NCBI RefSeq assembly: GCF_001189295.1 | Contig: NZ_CP012159.1 | Coordinates: forward strand, 1,750,001-1,814,000 | Direction: 5' to 3' | DNA length: 64,000 nucleotides | Source: Chondromyces crocatus | GTDB lineage: Bacteria; Myxococcota_A; Polyangia; Polyangiales; Polyangiaceae | Part shown: in pieces, positions 50,301 to 58,564 of the stretch | Layout: each line of letters begins with the position of its first letter | Numbering within the stretch: the stretch's first letter is position 1 | Notes under the pieces: generated by a model | The model's database searches: none | What the model saw: the letters and a program-made list of their open reading frames with translations, nothing else | Told to the model about the DNA's origin: nothing | Position numbers and translations under genes: made by a program

Positions 50301-50969
50301 CCGCCCACCCCGAACCTCCTCGAGTTCGTGATCGCCCAGTGGGCCACGGGCCGCGAGCGCGTCGGCGACATCCACGCCCGCGCCATGCCGCTCCCCTTCC
50401 TCCCCGCGTGGCAGCGCGGCCGCACCCACAAGCTCGCCGCCCGCTCCCAGCGCGGGGATCGCCCCGCCGGCTACGTCACCGGCCTCGTCGCCGACGCCGC
50501 CTGCAAGGCTGCCGGCAAACGCCTCTGCGCCCCCGAGGAGCACGCCCTCGCGTGCCGCGGCGAAGACCGCACCCGCTTCCCATACGGCGACACCTTCGAG
50601 TTCGGCGCGTGCAACGTCTACCGCGACGGACACCCCGCCGCGATCCTCCACGACAACGCCTCCCTCGGCCACCTCGACCCCCGCCTGAACCGCGTCCGCC
50701 ACGCCGGCGCCCCGCTCCTCCACGAGACCGGCGCCACCCCGCGCTGCGTGAGCCGCTGGGGCGACGACGCCATCCACGACATGGTCGGCAACCTCGACGA
50801 GTGGGTCGACGACCCCGACGGCGCCTTCGCTGGCGGCTTCTACGCGCGCTCCACCCGCTCGGGCTGCGACGCCCTCGTCACCGCGCACCCGCGCTCGTAC
50901 GCCGACTACTCCACCGGCATCCGCTGCTGCCGCGATGGCGCTGCGGGCGACGCGAGCCCGGAGGAGTAG
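47367..50969 (+). CDS. Large exported protein with C-terminal FGE-sulfatase (SUMF1-like) domain
   Basis: This 1200-aa protein has an N-terminal basic/hydrophobic stretch (RRRALALGALTVGLL) and a possible lipobox Cys in LSLTGC near residue 79. Then come about 850 residues of beta-rich and low-complexity sequence with propeller-like character, Ala/Thr-rich 5-residue repeats, and a linker of Ala/Ser. The last about 250 residues are an FGE-sulfatase domain: CPADMVAVEGGRFCVDRYE, ACKAAGKRLCAPEEHALACRG, NVYRDG, MVGNLDEWVDD, SGCDALVTAHP and TGIRCCRD. True formylglycine-generating enzymes need two copper-binding Cys; many bacterial SUMF1-like domains are other binding or oxidase modules. No sulfatase gene is close. 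ATG at 47367. Confidence 0.8.
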   Translation: MAPPRKRAQAPNEEPVRHRTHLLSPAPAPPEQGGPNPRSLRSPWRRRALALGALTVGLLPEGALFSSAPVGPATLSLTGCTPRPARTLAAPDMHGAATLESPSRSSSVRTGGASPPGETAGLVQRRPLADLVDEPLSFSIEPTLDSRAVLFVASASSDPVGWVRVFDTSASELQPAMQLDGEHVVTAFRASEGAMRLLTSRDDALCFSSLPTTAGEPSPSPRCSSTRTRILTAVGNRLALLDVAPVAATPSTRASAPGPSAKPPSSPPPSRPATKSARAPRTSSKPAASKKPPAPKKPTAKGHGHGPPKPPRLPELDVLLRWASPEGDIDPQPTPTGLRFRPPLDGMALIDAAGRPGAIDVLHYAEAPAKPGDKSPFGRARIQGAILRDGVRHDPTYSATAAEGELEYGFLRGHEEPRLVPGKTGSAYAGIEQRGGRCEAARLTPTFARHTGLPATCLLDPARLTQATPIPADETRALDRLLGLGPRRTPLQPLHDPGLIAWAGDRGFFQIEGELFSALRTDGQPRREPHPFPARRARIAWGAFTPTGEGLAFAAGRLRRVSPTGALTDAGTPLLPERATTLLGAPEHHTERRRVAHIAGSTWLARTDLVRLLPTPAVIDSLRGRAHPDGTALVGGPARGLFLERLGSTLRLTAVAPSGALTPLGAIPSPVRSGFDACERHAGGALLAGVASSPASASTAGATTASATTASATTAGAPTAGAPTAGATTSGTASAGASTAGRVVTQTLDASGRPGPVRTTSLSLAVSGELSVRLTPLPGGGALLTDLHRRHVVWLNDDGEELAARPFPDEPPATTRCLDGRPTPQHVPAPTPGVFVRLPPPAGPASCMIGEPTWTADGALRWFGSAVDGLTAQAELVLIAGLAPRPSPKTSAASPPSGAPLAATAASSATSASSAASALSAVTASSAASTPSATPAASRRSPSCPADMVAVEGGRFCVDRYESSLIDLDTARPLSPDYPPTPNLLEFVIAQWATGRERVGDIHARAMPLPFLPAWQRGRTHKLAARSQRGDRPAGYVTGLVADAACKAAGKRLCAPEEHALACRGEDRTRFPYGDTFEFGACNVYRDGHPAAILHDNASLGHLDPRLNRVRHAGAPLLHETGATPRCVSRWGDDAIHDMVGNLDEWVDDPDGAFAGGFYARSTRSGCDALVTAHPRSYADYSTGIRCCRDGAAGDASPEE
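49451..49587. repeat. 15-bp degenerate tandem repeats in the FGE-domain gene
   Basis: About nine units of the type ACCGCAAGCGCCACG or ACCGCCGGGGCCCCG follow one another. They encode five-residue Ala/Thr/Gly units (TASAT, TAGAP) in frame, in what looks like a flexible linker between propeller-like segments. Confidence 0.8.
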
Positions 50970-51003
50970 CCTTCCATCGAGCGCGTGGCGAGCCACGGAA
51001 GGC
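50969..51003 (+). terminator. Stem-loop immediately after the FGE-domain gene
   Basis: GCCTTCC (50969-50975) pairs with GGAAGGC (50997-51003), and GTGG/CCAC inside (50985-50988, 50993-50996) can extend the structure across a four-base loop. It starts at the last base of the stop codon. There is no U-tract; a termination or RNA-end-protecting role is plausible. Confidence 0.4.
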
Positions 51004-51288
51004 CTCTGCCCACCGTCGCTGCATCGATGCGTTGACGTCTCCGTCCGGACGACCAGGAGCCCTTCGTCCTTCCTGCGGACATGCGGAGACGCGACCAGTC
51101 CTTGTGTCTTGGTCAGGGGGATGATTTGCCATCGGTCGACCCGGGCCACCGCGCTTCGGTTCGGCCTGAACAACCCGGGGGGTTCACCTTGATCCTGACC
51201 AAGAGCGACCTCGACGCGCTTGATCGAGAACCAGGATGCGAGGCACGTCTCATCCCGCTTCCTTTCCCTTCCAGGAGATAGCGCGCCC
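50970..51288. other. 319-bp intergenic region ahead of the Rhs-type locus
   Basis: Apart from the stem-loop at its start, no gene is supported here. It contains the left copy (51183-51227) of an imperfect direct repeat found again downstream of the Rhs locus. It should also hold the promoter of the large SpvB/Rhs gene, but no convincing hexamers were identified. Confidence 0.55.
51183..51227. repeat. Left copy of a 45-bp imperfect direct repeat flanking the Rhs locus
   Basis: Aligned without gaps to 58955-58999, 36 of 45 bases are identical, including GCGCTTG and GACC blocks. Both copies can be read in the same frame as FTL..T..DLDAL. The left copy ends 61 bp before the first codon of the large gene; the right copy lies after the degenerate Rhs remnant. 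It may be a relic of duplication or of insertion of the module. Confidence 0.55.
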
Positions 51289-54200
51289 ATGCCGACATCG
51301 GCCTCACGCAAGCTGCATGTCTTTCGCGCCTCGTCCGCGCCTTCCTCGCCTTCTCGACGACACCATCCCTTCCCACCTGCGCTGCTTCTCCTCATCACCA
51401 TCGTCCTCGTCGGCGCGTGCAGCGACGCTGGTTTTCCGCTCTCCTGGTCCAGGAACTCGCAGGCGCTCTGGGATGTCTCACCGATCCCGCCCATCCCTCC
51501 GCTCCTGTGCCTCGGCCCCGACGACGGTCCATCCCCGTTCCCGCCTGACCTCGCGCAGGGCACCACGTCCGCCACAGGCACCCTTCCAGGGAGCTTTTCG
51601 GTCACGAGCACGGGCGAGGCGACGTACACGATCCCAGTCCCCACGCTACCTGGGCGAGCCGGGATCGAGCCTTCGCTGGCGATTGCCTACGACAGCGCGC
51701 AGGGCGAAGGACTGCTCGGCATCGGCTTCCACTTGCAGGGCCTCTCGTCGGTCGAGCGATGTCCGAGGAATGTGGCGCAGGATGGTCACATCGTGCCGGT
51801 CCGGGATGCCGAGGACGACGCCTTGTGCCTCGATGGGCAGCGGCTCGTCCCCGTGGACCCGCAGCCAGGGCGCGTGGCGCGGGAGTACCGCACGTTCCCG
51901 GACAGCTTCACGCGGGTCGAGGCCGACTTTGCGGAGAGCGAAGGCTGGCCGGCGACGCGTGGGCCGAAGCGGCTGCGTGCATATGGCAAGGCGGGGCTGA
52001 TCTACGAATACGGTGGAGAATCATCGGGTCGGGTGCTCGCGCAGGAGGAGGTGGTGAGGTCGTGGCTGCTCACGCGACTCAGCGATCGGGACGGCAACAC
52101 GATGGAGGTGGTCTACCGGAATGACCTCCACGCGAAGGGCTACACCGTCGAGCACGCGCCGCAGCGGATCACGTACACCGGCCATCCGACCGTGCCGGCG
52201 TCGCGCACGGTGGAGTTCACGTATGGGCCGCTGGAGTCGGCGGACGTGCGGGTGCTCTACGCCCGGGGGATGGAGCTGCGCCGCTCGCTGAGCTTGCGCG
52301 CGATCCAGGTGTTCGGACCGGGGCACGTGCTCGCGAGGGAGCTGCGCTTCGGCTACGGGCATGGGCCGGCGACGGGACGCTTGCGGCTGGAGGCGGTTCG
52401 GGAATGCGCGGGGGACGGGACGTGCAAGCCGCCGACGCGCTTCGCCTGGCACACGGCCGGAGCGACTGGGTACAGGCAGCATCAGACGCCCGTGGAGATG
52501 CCGCTGTCGGAGCGCGGGACGCTGATGACGATGGACGTCAGCGGCGATGGCCTCGACGACGTGGTGATGTCCGACATGGTGGTGGAGGCTGGCGCCGAGC
52601 AGCCGATCACCCGCTGGTCGGTCGCGCTCAACCGGAGCCAGGAGCTGACGCCGGCGTTCTTCGAGGCGGCCGTCGTCGGGCAGGAGCAGCCGCACACCCT
52701 CTACGAGGAGCCGCCGTACCAGCCGGAGCTGGGGACGCCGCTCGACTACGACCACGATGGCCGGATGGATCTGTTCCTGCACGACGTGCACGGGCAGGCG
52801 CTGACGTGGGAGGTGCTGCTGTCGAATGGCGACGGGAGGTTCACGCGGCGGGATACGGGCGTGCCGCGGCCGTTCACGATGGGCATGACGCCGGCGGGAT
52901 TGCGCAGCCCGGATGCGTCGACGCACCTGGTGGATGTTGACGGTGACGGGATGGTGGACCTGCTGCAGTGCACCATGAGCGCGCACGAGCAGCTCTGGTA
53001 TCTGCATCGCTGGACGGCGGCGGCGGCGGGCTTCGCGCCGCATGGGGATCGGGTGCACGCGCTGAGCTCCTACCCGTGCCACGCCGAGCTGCACGCGGTC
53101 GACGTCGACGCGGATGGGCGGGTGGACCTGGTGATGCAGGAGCTGATCCTCGTCGGTAGCCAGGTGCGGGCGGGGTGGCAGTACGTGGCGTTCTCGTACG
53201 AGCTGTCCGATGGTTCGTGGACGCGCGCGCTGACGGGGCTGCGGCTCACGCCGCCTGGGGACCGGGTGTTCTTCCTCGATGTAAACGGGGATGGGCTGCC
53301 CGATGCGGTGCAGAGCAGCCGGGACGATGAGCAACTGTACACGTCGATGAATACCGGCGCGGGCTTCGCGGCGCCGGTGCCGAGCCTGACGACGCCAACG
53401 CTCGGGGCTGCGAGGTTCGTTCGCTTTGCGTCGGTGCTCGATCACAACGCGGATGGGCGACAAGACCTGCTGCTCGCCATGAGCGATGGGGGCTCGGAGT
53501 CGCTGCCCGCGTGGAAGGTGCTTCAGGCGACGGGGGAGGTCGGGCCGGGGACGTTCGAGATCGTCCATCCCGGGCTGCCGATGGGTGTGGTGCTCCAGCA
53601 GGACGCGCTGCCCACGCCCGACCATCCGCTCACGCCGCGTGTCACCGATGTGAATGGGGATGGAGCGCAGGATCTGCTCTATGCGTTCAACAACCAGGTC
53701 CATGTGTTCGAGAACGTCCTCGGCCAAGAGGATCTGCTCGCGACCGTGACCGACGGCATGAATGCGCACGATCCGGCGGACGCGGAGTCCCTGCCCAATG
53801 TGCAGATCCGGTACGACCACCTGATCGATCGTGCGCGCACGACGGCTGGTTTCGAGGACACGCCCGGGATCCCGTCAGCCGAGCAGCGCACCTATCGGCC
53901 TCTGGAGCACAGCGATGAGGACCAGTGCCGCTATCCGGTGCGGTGCGTGGTCGGGCATCGGCGGGTGGTGAGCGGCTATGTGCTCAACAATGGCGCGGAT
54001 CGGCCGCGTACTTTCCAGATGGCCTACCGCAAGGGTCGTCATCACCGCCTGGGCCGAGGGTTTCTGGGGTTCGGGACCCGGATCGTGCGTGACCTCGACA
54101 CCGGCGCGGGGACGGCCGAGTTCTACGACAACACGACGTTCGATGGGGCGGTTCAGGCGTTTCCCTTCCGAGGGCAGGTGCAGCGCTCGTGGCGCTGGAG

Positions 54201-55299
54201 TCCGAGCTTGCCGCTGGACGCGCACAGCGCAGAGGCAGTGTCGGTCGAGCTGCTGACGACGCGCAGCTTCCCGGTGGTGATCCCTACGCAGACGGGGACC
54301 TACTTCACGCTCTCGCTGCTGGAGGGCAAGAGCCGTCATCAGGGCACGTTCTCGCCGGGGAGTGGAAAGACGCTCGAAGAAGCCGTGAGGGCTCTGGAGG
54401 GCGATCTCTCGACACGGATGAGCGACACGCTGCGTACCGTCAGCGACTTCGACCTCTACGGGAACATCCTCGCCGAGCAGACGCAGACCGACGGCGTCGA
54501 CCTCGCGCTCTCGGTGACGCGTAGCTTCGACAACGACCCGCTCTCCTGGCACCTCGGTGAGCTGACGCGAGAGACGACGTGCAGCAAGGCAGGCGGCGAG
54601 ACGCAGTGCCGGGTGATGCACCGGAGCTACGATGGCCGCGGACACGTCCGCCTGGAGCGCGTTGGAGGAGAGCCCTTCGACACCGAGATGCAGCTCGATG
54701 TCTGGTTCTCGCGGGACGAGCTGGGCAACATCCACAGCACCCGGTCGCGTGACGGCACAGGACAGGTGCGTGCAACCTGCACCAGCTACGACGCGCTGGG
54801 CCTCACGCCGTATGCCCACCGCAACCTGGAGGGGCATCAGAGCTACACACGTTACGACCCGGCGCTGGGCGTGCTGCGGGCGTCGGTGGATCCCAACGGC
54901 CTGGTGAGCCGCTGGGCCTACGATGGCTTCGGGCGGGTGACGCTGGAGAGCCTCCCAGGGCGCATGCCCACCGCCATCCGGCGTACGTGGACGAAGGATG
55001 GAGGAGCGGCTGGCAACGCCTGGAATTTGAAGATCCGCACCGCCTCGGTGGGGGGCCAGGACGAGACCGTGCAGTTCGATGGGCTCGGGCGGGAGGTGCG
55101 CTGGTGGTGGCAAGCGCTCGACGTGGGGGCAGAGCAAGCGCCGCGGATGATGCAGGAGGTCGGCTTCGATGCACGGGGCGAGCACCTCGCGTGGCGTTCG
55201 CTGCCGATCATGGATCCCGCACCACCAGGCTCGGTGCAGGTGCGAGAGACGTGGCAGTACGACGGGATGGGGCGGGTGCTCCGGCACGTCACGCCGTGA
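51289..55299 (+). CDS. SpvB/FG-GAP/YD-repeat lipoprotein, TcB-like half of an Rhs-type toxin
   Basis: This 1336-aa protein has a basic N-terminus, a hydrophobic segment and a lipobox (LVGAC, Cys44), suggesting a lipid-anchored surface protein. Residues about 85-400 match the SpvB N-terminal domain (GSFSVTSTGEATYTIPVPT). Then seven FG-GAP/VCBS repeats follow (DVSGDGLDDVV, DVDGDGMVDLL, DVNGDGLPDAV and others, residues about 415-795). A TcdB mid-domain-like region contains HHRLGRGFLGFG, and YD (RHS) repeats follow to the end. ATG at 51289 has AGGAG 11 bases upstream. The product ends at TGA 55297-55299 in the middle of a YD repeat (YDGMGRVLRHVTP), and the same frame continues into the next gene. 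It corresponds in layout to TcB of Tc toxins, but no TcA-like gene is present. Confidence 0.85.
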   Translation: MPTSASRKLHVFRASSAPSSPSRRHHPFPPALLLLITIVLVGACSDAGFPLSWSRNSQALWDVSPIPPIPPLLCLGPDDGPSPFPPDLAQGTTSATGTLPGSFSVTSTGEATYTIPVPTLPGRAGIEPSLAIAYDSAQGEGLLGIGFHLQGLSSVERCPRNVAQDGHIVPVRDAEDDALCLDGQRLVPVDPQPGRVAREYRTFPDSFTRVEADFAESEGWPATRGPKRLRAYGKAGLIYEYGGESSGRVLAQEEVVRSWLLTRLSDRDGNTMEVVYRNDLHAKGYTVEHAPQRITYTGHPTVPASRTVEFTYGPLESADVRVLYARGMELRRSLSLRAIQVFGPGHVLARELRFGYGHGPATGRLRLEAVRECAGDGTCKPPTRFAWHTAGATGYRQHQTPVEMPLSERGTLMTMDVSGDGLDDVVMSDMVVEAGAEQPITRWSVALNRSQELTPAFFEAAVVGQEQPHTLYEEPPYQPELGTPLDYDHDGRMDLFLHDVHGQALTWEVLLSNGDGRFTRRDTGVPRPFTMGMTPAGLRSPDASTHLVDVDGDGMVDLLQCTMSAHEQLWYLHRWTAAAAGFAPHGDRVHALSSYPCHAELHAVDVDADGRVDLVMQELILVGSQVRAGWQYVAFSYELSDGSWTRALTGLRLTPPGDRVFFLDVNGDGLPDAVQSSRDDEQLYTSMNTGAGFAAPVPSLTTPTLGAARFVRFASVLDHNADGRQDLLLAMSDGGSESLPAWKVLQATGEVGPGTFEIVHPGLPMGVVLQQDALPTPDHPLTPRVTDVNGDGAQDLLYAFNNQVHVFENVLGQEDLLATVTDGMNAHDPADAESLPNVQIRYDHLIDRARTTAGFEDTPGIPSAEQRTYRPLEHSDEDQCRYPVRCVVGHRRVVSGYVLNNGADRPRTFQMAYRKGRHHRLGRGFLGFGTRIVRDLDTGAGTAEFYDNTTFDGAVQAFPFRGQVQRSWRWSPSLPLDAHSAEAVSVELLTTRSFPVVIPTQTGTYFTLSLLEGKSRHQGTFSPGSGKTLEEAVRALEGDLSTRMSDTLRTVSDFDLYGNILAEQTQTDGVDLALSVTRSFDNDPLSWHLGELTRETTCSKAGGETQCRVMHRSYDGRGHVRLERVGGEPFDTEMQLDVWFSRDELGNIHSTRSRDGTGQVRATCTSYDALGLTPYAHRNLEGHQSYTRYDPALGVLRASVDPNGLVSRWAYDGFGRVTLESLPGRMPTAIRRTWTKDGGAAGNAWNLKIRTASVGGQDETVQFDGLGREVRWWWQALDVGAEQAPRMMQEVGFDARGEHLAWRSLPIMDPAPPGSVQVRETWQYDGMGRVLRHVTP

Positions 55300-55305
55300 G
55301 GGGCG

Positions 55306-57942
55306 GTGACGACGCACGAGTACGTCGGGCGAGACGAGGTCATCACGGCGCCCGGGCAAGCGGTCACCCGCATCGCCAGCGACTCTCTGGGCAGGCCCAC
55401 GGCGGTGGGCGATCCTGAAGGTGGTGTCACCCGGTACACCTACGGTCCCTTCGGTGGGCTGCGGACGGTGACCACGCCTGCTGGCGCCACGACGCTGACC
55501 GAGCGGGATGCGTTTGGCCGCGTGCGACGGCAGGTGAGCCCGGACCGGGGGGTCTCTACTGCGCGTTACGATGGCTACGGGCAGAAGATCGCATCGCTCG
55601 ACGCGGCAGGCCGTGAGGTCACGACCCGCTACGACACGCTGGGTCGGATTTACAGGCAGGTCGACGACGACGGCGTCACCGAGTTCCGGTGGGACGATGC
55701 GCAGCATGGGGTCGGGCAGCTCGCGCTGGTGGTCAGCCCGGAAGGGCATCGGCTGCGCTACGGCTTCGACCACCTCGGGCGACCAGCGACGACGACGCTG
55801 GAACTCGGCGGGGAGAGCTTCACCAGTCGGCTGTCCTATGATGTGAGCGGGCGGCTCAAGCGGATCGAGTACCCGAGTGCGCCGGGGATCGGCAGCTTCG
55901 CCGTCGAGCGGGAGTACGATCCCTATGGGCGGCTGCGGGCGCTGAAGGACACGGGGTCGGGAGCGGAGTTCTGGCGCGCGACGGCGATCGATGCGGGCAA
56001 CCGGGTCACGGGGGAGCGCTTCGGTGGGGGGACGGCCACCACGCTCCGCGCGTTCGACGCAGCGCGGGAGCGGGTGAGCCGCATCGAGACGCAGGCAGCG
56101 GGGGTGGCCGTCCAGGAACTCTCCTACCTCTGGAACGATCGTCGCAAGCTCGTCGAGCGCTCCGATGGGATCCACGCCAACGTCGAGCGCTTCCGCTACG
56201 ATCTGCTGGACCGGCTCACCTGTGCGCAGTTCGGGCTGATCAACGCCGCCCTCTGCCAGCGTCCGTTCACCTACGGACCCGACGGCAACCTGCTCCAGAA
56301 GCCCGGCGTTGGCGCCTACGAGTACGACCCCGCGCAGCCCCACGCCGTCGTCCGAGCTGGCAGCGCGTTCTACGGCTACGACGCCATCGGCAACCAGACC
56401 TCGCGACCAGGCGCGACGATCGCCTACACCGCGTTCGACCTACCGAAGCAGATCTCCCTCACCAGCGGCGACACCGTCGACTTCGAGTACGACGGCCTCC
56501 AGCAGCGGGTGCGCAAGACCACGGCGACGCAGGAGATCGTCTCCTTCGGGGAGCTGTACGAGCGCGTGGCCGATGTCGTCACGGGAGCCGTCGAGCATCG
56601 CTACCACGTGCGCAACGACGAGCGCATCGTCTCTCTGGTACGGCGCTCGACAGCACAGGGCACACGCACGCTGCACGTCCATGCCGACCACCTCGGGTCG
56701 ATTGACGTGCTCACCGACGGCGTGACCGGGAGCATCGCCGAGAAGCGTAGCTACGATGCCTTCGGGGCACCGCGCCATCCCGACTGGGGTTCGGGGCAGA
56801 CGCCATCCCCCCACGAGCTGTCCTCGCTGGGCTTCACCGGGCACGAGGCCGACCTCGACCTCGGCCTCGTGAACATGAAGGGGCGCATCTACGACCCCAA
56901 GCTCGGCCGATTCCTCACGCCGGATCCGCTCGTGCCGCGGCCTCTCTTCGGGCAGAGCTGGAACGGCTACTCGTACGTGCTCAACAGCCCGCTGTCGCTG
57001 GTCGATCCCAGTGGGTTTCAGGAGCAGCCACCTGCCACGGAGGACGGGTGCTCGCAGGGCTGCACCATCTGGGTGTTCGGTCCCCCGCGCGAGCCCAAGC
57101 CACCCGCACCGCCCAAGGTCGTCGAGGGCAACCTGGAGGAAGCCGCGGGCGTCGGTTCGACCCAGGCGCCGGTCGATGTCGGGACCTCAGGGGTACGTGG
57201 CGGGTGGAGCCCGCAACTCCCGGCCCCGCTGCAAGCCCTGGGCCGTGGTGACGCCATCGCCAGGCGCATCATGGATGGCGTCCGCATTGGTATGGCCAGG
57301 ATGCTGCTGGAATCCGCAAAGCTCGGCATCCTGGGTGGCACCAGCCGCGTCTACGTCGCCTTCACCACCCTCACCGCCGCCTGGAATGGCTACAAGGAGA
57401 GCGGGCTCCCCGGCGCTCTCGACGCCGTCAATCCCGCCAGCCAGATGGTCGAAGCTGGCGTGGAGGCCTACGAGGCTGCCGCCGCCGAGGACTGGGAGTC
57501 GGCTGGCGCAAGCTTGTTCAAGGCCGGATCGATCGGAATGTCGATCCTGGCGACGGCTGTTGGGGTCGGGGGCGCGATCACGGCCACCGTCGGGTCGACG
57601 GCGAAAGCGGCGGGGAGAGCGGTGGGACCCGCAAGGATCGTACCGAACCCTCATGGCAAGGCAGGCGGTCCGGCGCACCAAGGGAAGATAGCCCAGGTCG
57701 TGGCCGAGGTGAGATCTCGCGGCCTCAGGGCGGATACGGAGTACAGAGTCGTCACTCCGGCCGGAGCCAAGGGCTCGCGCTATGTCGATGTCATCGGAAA
57801 GGACGCCCAAGGAAACGTTGTGGAGATGCATCAAGTTGGACGCCAAACGAAGAATGGGCAGCCAGTATCTCGTGAGGTCAAGGCACTGGACGACATCGAG
57901 GGCGCGACCGGCACACGTCCCCGATTTCATCCTTACAACTGA
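55306..57942 (+). CDS. Rhs core protein with C-terminal nuclease-like toxin domain (TcC-like half)
   Basis: This 878-aa protein has about fifteen YD repeats that line a beta-cocoon shell, then the Rhs core end: YDPKLGRFLTPDPLVP and SYVLNSPLSLVDPSGF (Asp567-Pro-Ser-Gly), where Rhs/TcC proteins self-cleave to free the toxin. After a linker and two hydrophobic helical stretches (MARMLLESAKLGILG and SIGMSILATAVGVGGAITA) the last about 100 residues form a compact domain: GGPAHQGKIAQVVAEV, SRYVDVIGKDAQGNVVEMHQVG, SREVKALDDI. Asp828, Glu840 and Gln843 suggest a restriction-endonuclease-like fold. The start GTG at 55306 lies 7 bases after the previous stop in the same frame, with GAGGGG overlapping that stop. 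The gene may be expressed by reinitiation or readthrough, or be the severed 3' half of one gene. Confidence 0.85.
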   Translation: MTTHEYVGRDEVITAPGQAVTRIASDSLGRPTAVGDPEGGVTRYTYGPFGGLRTVTTPAGATTLTERDAFGRVRRQVSPDRGVSTARYDGYGQKIASLDAAGREVTTRYDTLGRIYRQVDDDGVTEFRWDDAQHGVGQLALVVSPEGHRLRYGFDHLGRPATTTLELGGESFTSRLSYDVSGRLKRIEYPSAPGIGSFAVEREYDPYGRLRALKDTGSGAEFWRATAIDAGNRVTGERFGGGTATTLRAFDAARERVSRIETQAAGVAVQELSYLWNDRRKLVERSDGIHANVERFRYDLLDRLTCAQFGLINAALCQRPFTYGPDGNLLQKPGVGAYEYDPAQPHAVVRAGSAFYGYDAIGNQTSRPGATIAYTAFDLPKQISLTSGDTVDFEYDGLQQRVRKTTATQEIVSFGELYERVADVVTGAVEHRYHVRNDERIVSLVRRSTAQGTRTLHVHADHLGSIDVLTDGVTGSIAEKRSYDAFGAPRHPDWGSGQTPSPHELSSLGFTGHEADLDLGLVNMKGRIYDPKLGRFLTPDPLVPRPLFGQSWNGYSYVLNSPLSLVDPSGFQEQPPATEDGCSQGCTIWVFGPPREPKPPAPPKVVEGNLEEAAGVGSTQAPVDVGTSGVRGGWSPQLPAPLQALGRGDAIARRIMDGVRIGMARMLLESAKLGILGGTSRVYVAFTTLTAAWNGYKESGLPGALDAVNPASQMVEAGVEAYEAAAAEDWESAGASLFKAGSIGMSILATAVGVGGAITATVGSTAKAAGRAVGPARIVPNPHGKAGGPAHQGKIAQVVAEVRSRGLRADTEYRVVTPAGAKGSRYVDVIGKDAQGNVVEMHQVGRQTKNGQPVSREVKALDDIEGATGTRPRFHPYN

Positions 57943-57950
57943 GCGCAACC

Positions 57951-58451
57951 ATGGGACATCAGGTGAATTTCTACGTCACGCCAGCGGACGTCACACAGCT
58001 GCACCTGCGCATCAGTGAGATCGAGCCGATGCGCATTCTCCACGATCGTTCATCCACGGCCAGACCACGGGAAGTGCGCAGTCTCAACTTGGTGGAAGAG
58101 ACGCAACCCTTGCTTTTCTACTTCCTGGTGCGTGAGCGCGACCTGGCACTGGTCGCCACCGAGCACGTTCCTGCACAGGGGTACTGGACGGTGGACTACC
58201 TACGATCCCCAGTCGTCCAGTTCAACAGCTGCTACTTCGACGGCAAGATCCTTCGGCGCGGCCGTGTGTACCATGTTGATGGCTTCTACGGGGCGGATGA
58301 CACCTGGGTTGATAAATCAGAGAGCTTCCGCTCCTGGGCCAAGGCTGTGCTGAGGACGACGAAAAAGGTCCTGCAGAAGCATGGGTCCGAATACATTGGC
58401 GAGGACGCGTTGGCTTGGCTCGAACGCGAAAACGGTAAGCTCGTGACATGA
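57951..58451 (+). CDS. Probable immunity protein for the Rhs toxin
   Basis: This 166-aa soluble protein begins 8 bp after the toxin gene. Small acidic or mixed proteins in this position usually neutralise the toxin tip of Rhs or CDI systems. No family was recognised. Visible segments are VNFYVTPADVTQLHLRISE, QPLLFYFLVRERDLALV and a helical Lys-rich C-terminal part (WAKAVLRTTKKVLQKHG). No signal peptide is present, as expected for immunity against a nuclease acting in the cytoplasm. Base composition is lower in GC than that of the surrounding genes, which suggests recent arrival with the toxin tip. The role is inferred from position. Confidence 0.72.
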   Translation: MGHQVNFYVTPADVTQLHLRISEIEPMRILHDRSSTARPREVRSLNLVEETQPLLFYFLVRERDLALVATEHVPAQGYWTVDYLRSPVVQFNSCYFDGKILRRGRVYHVDGFYGADDTWVDKSESFRSWAKAVLRTTKKVLQKHGSEYIGEDALAWLERENGKLVT

Positions 58452-58564
58452 GTCCATGCCCGCCTATGCCGCCATCCAGCGAGCGGGTCGGACACTGACC
58501 GAGCGTGAAAGTGACCGGCGAGCACCGCGCCCGTGGGCATCACGCGCAACGACGGAATAGCTAA

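Noticed and set aside
53875..56343. Minus-strand open frame of 822 codons across the in-frame stop in the Rhs region
   Set aside because: It spans the TGA at 55297 on the other strand but encodes low-complexity sequence, while both plus-strand parts have YD repeats.
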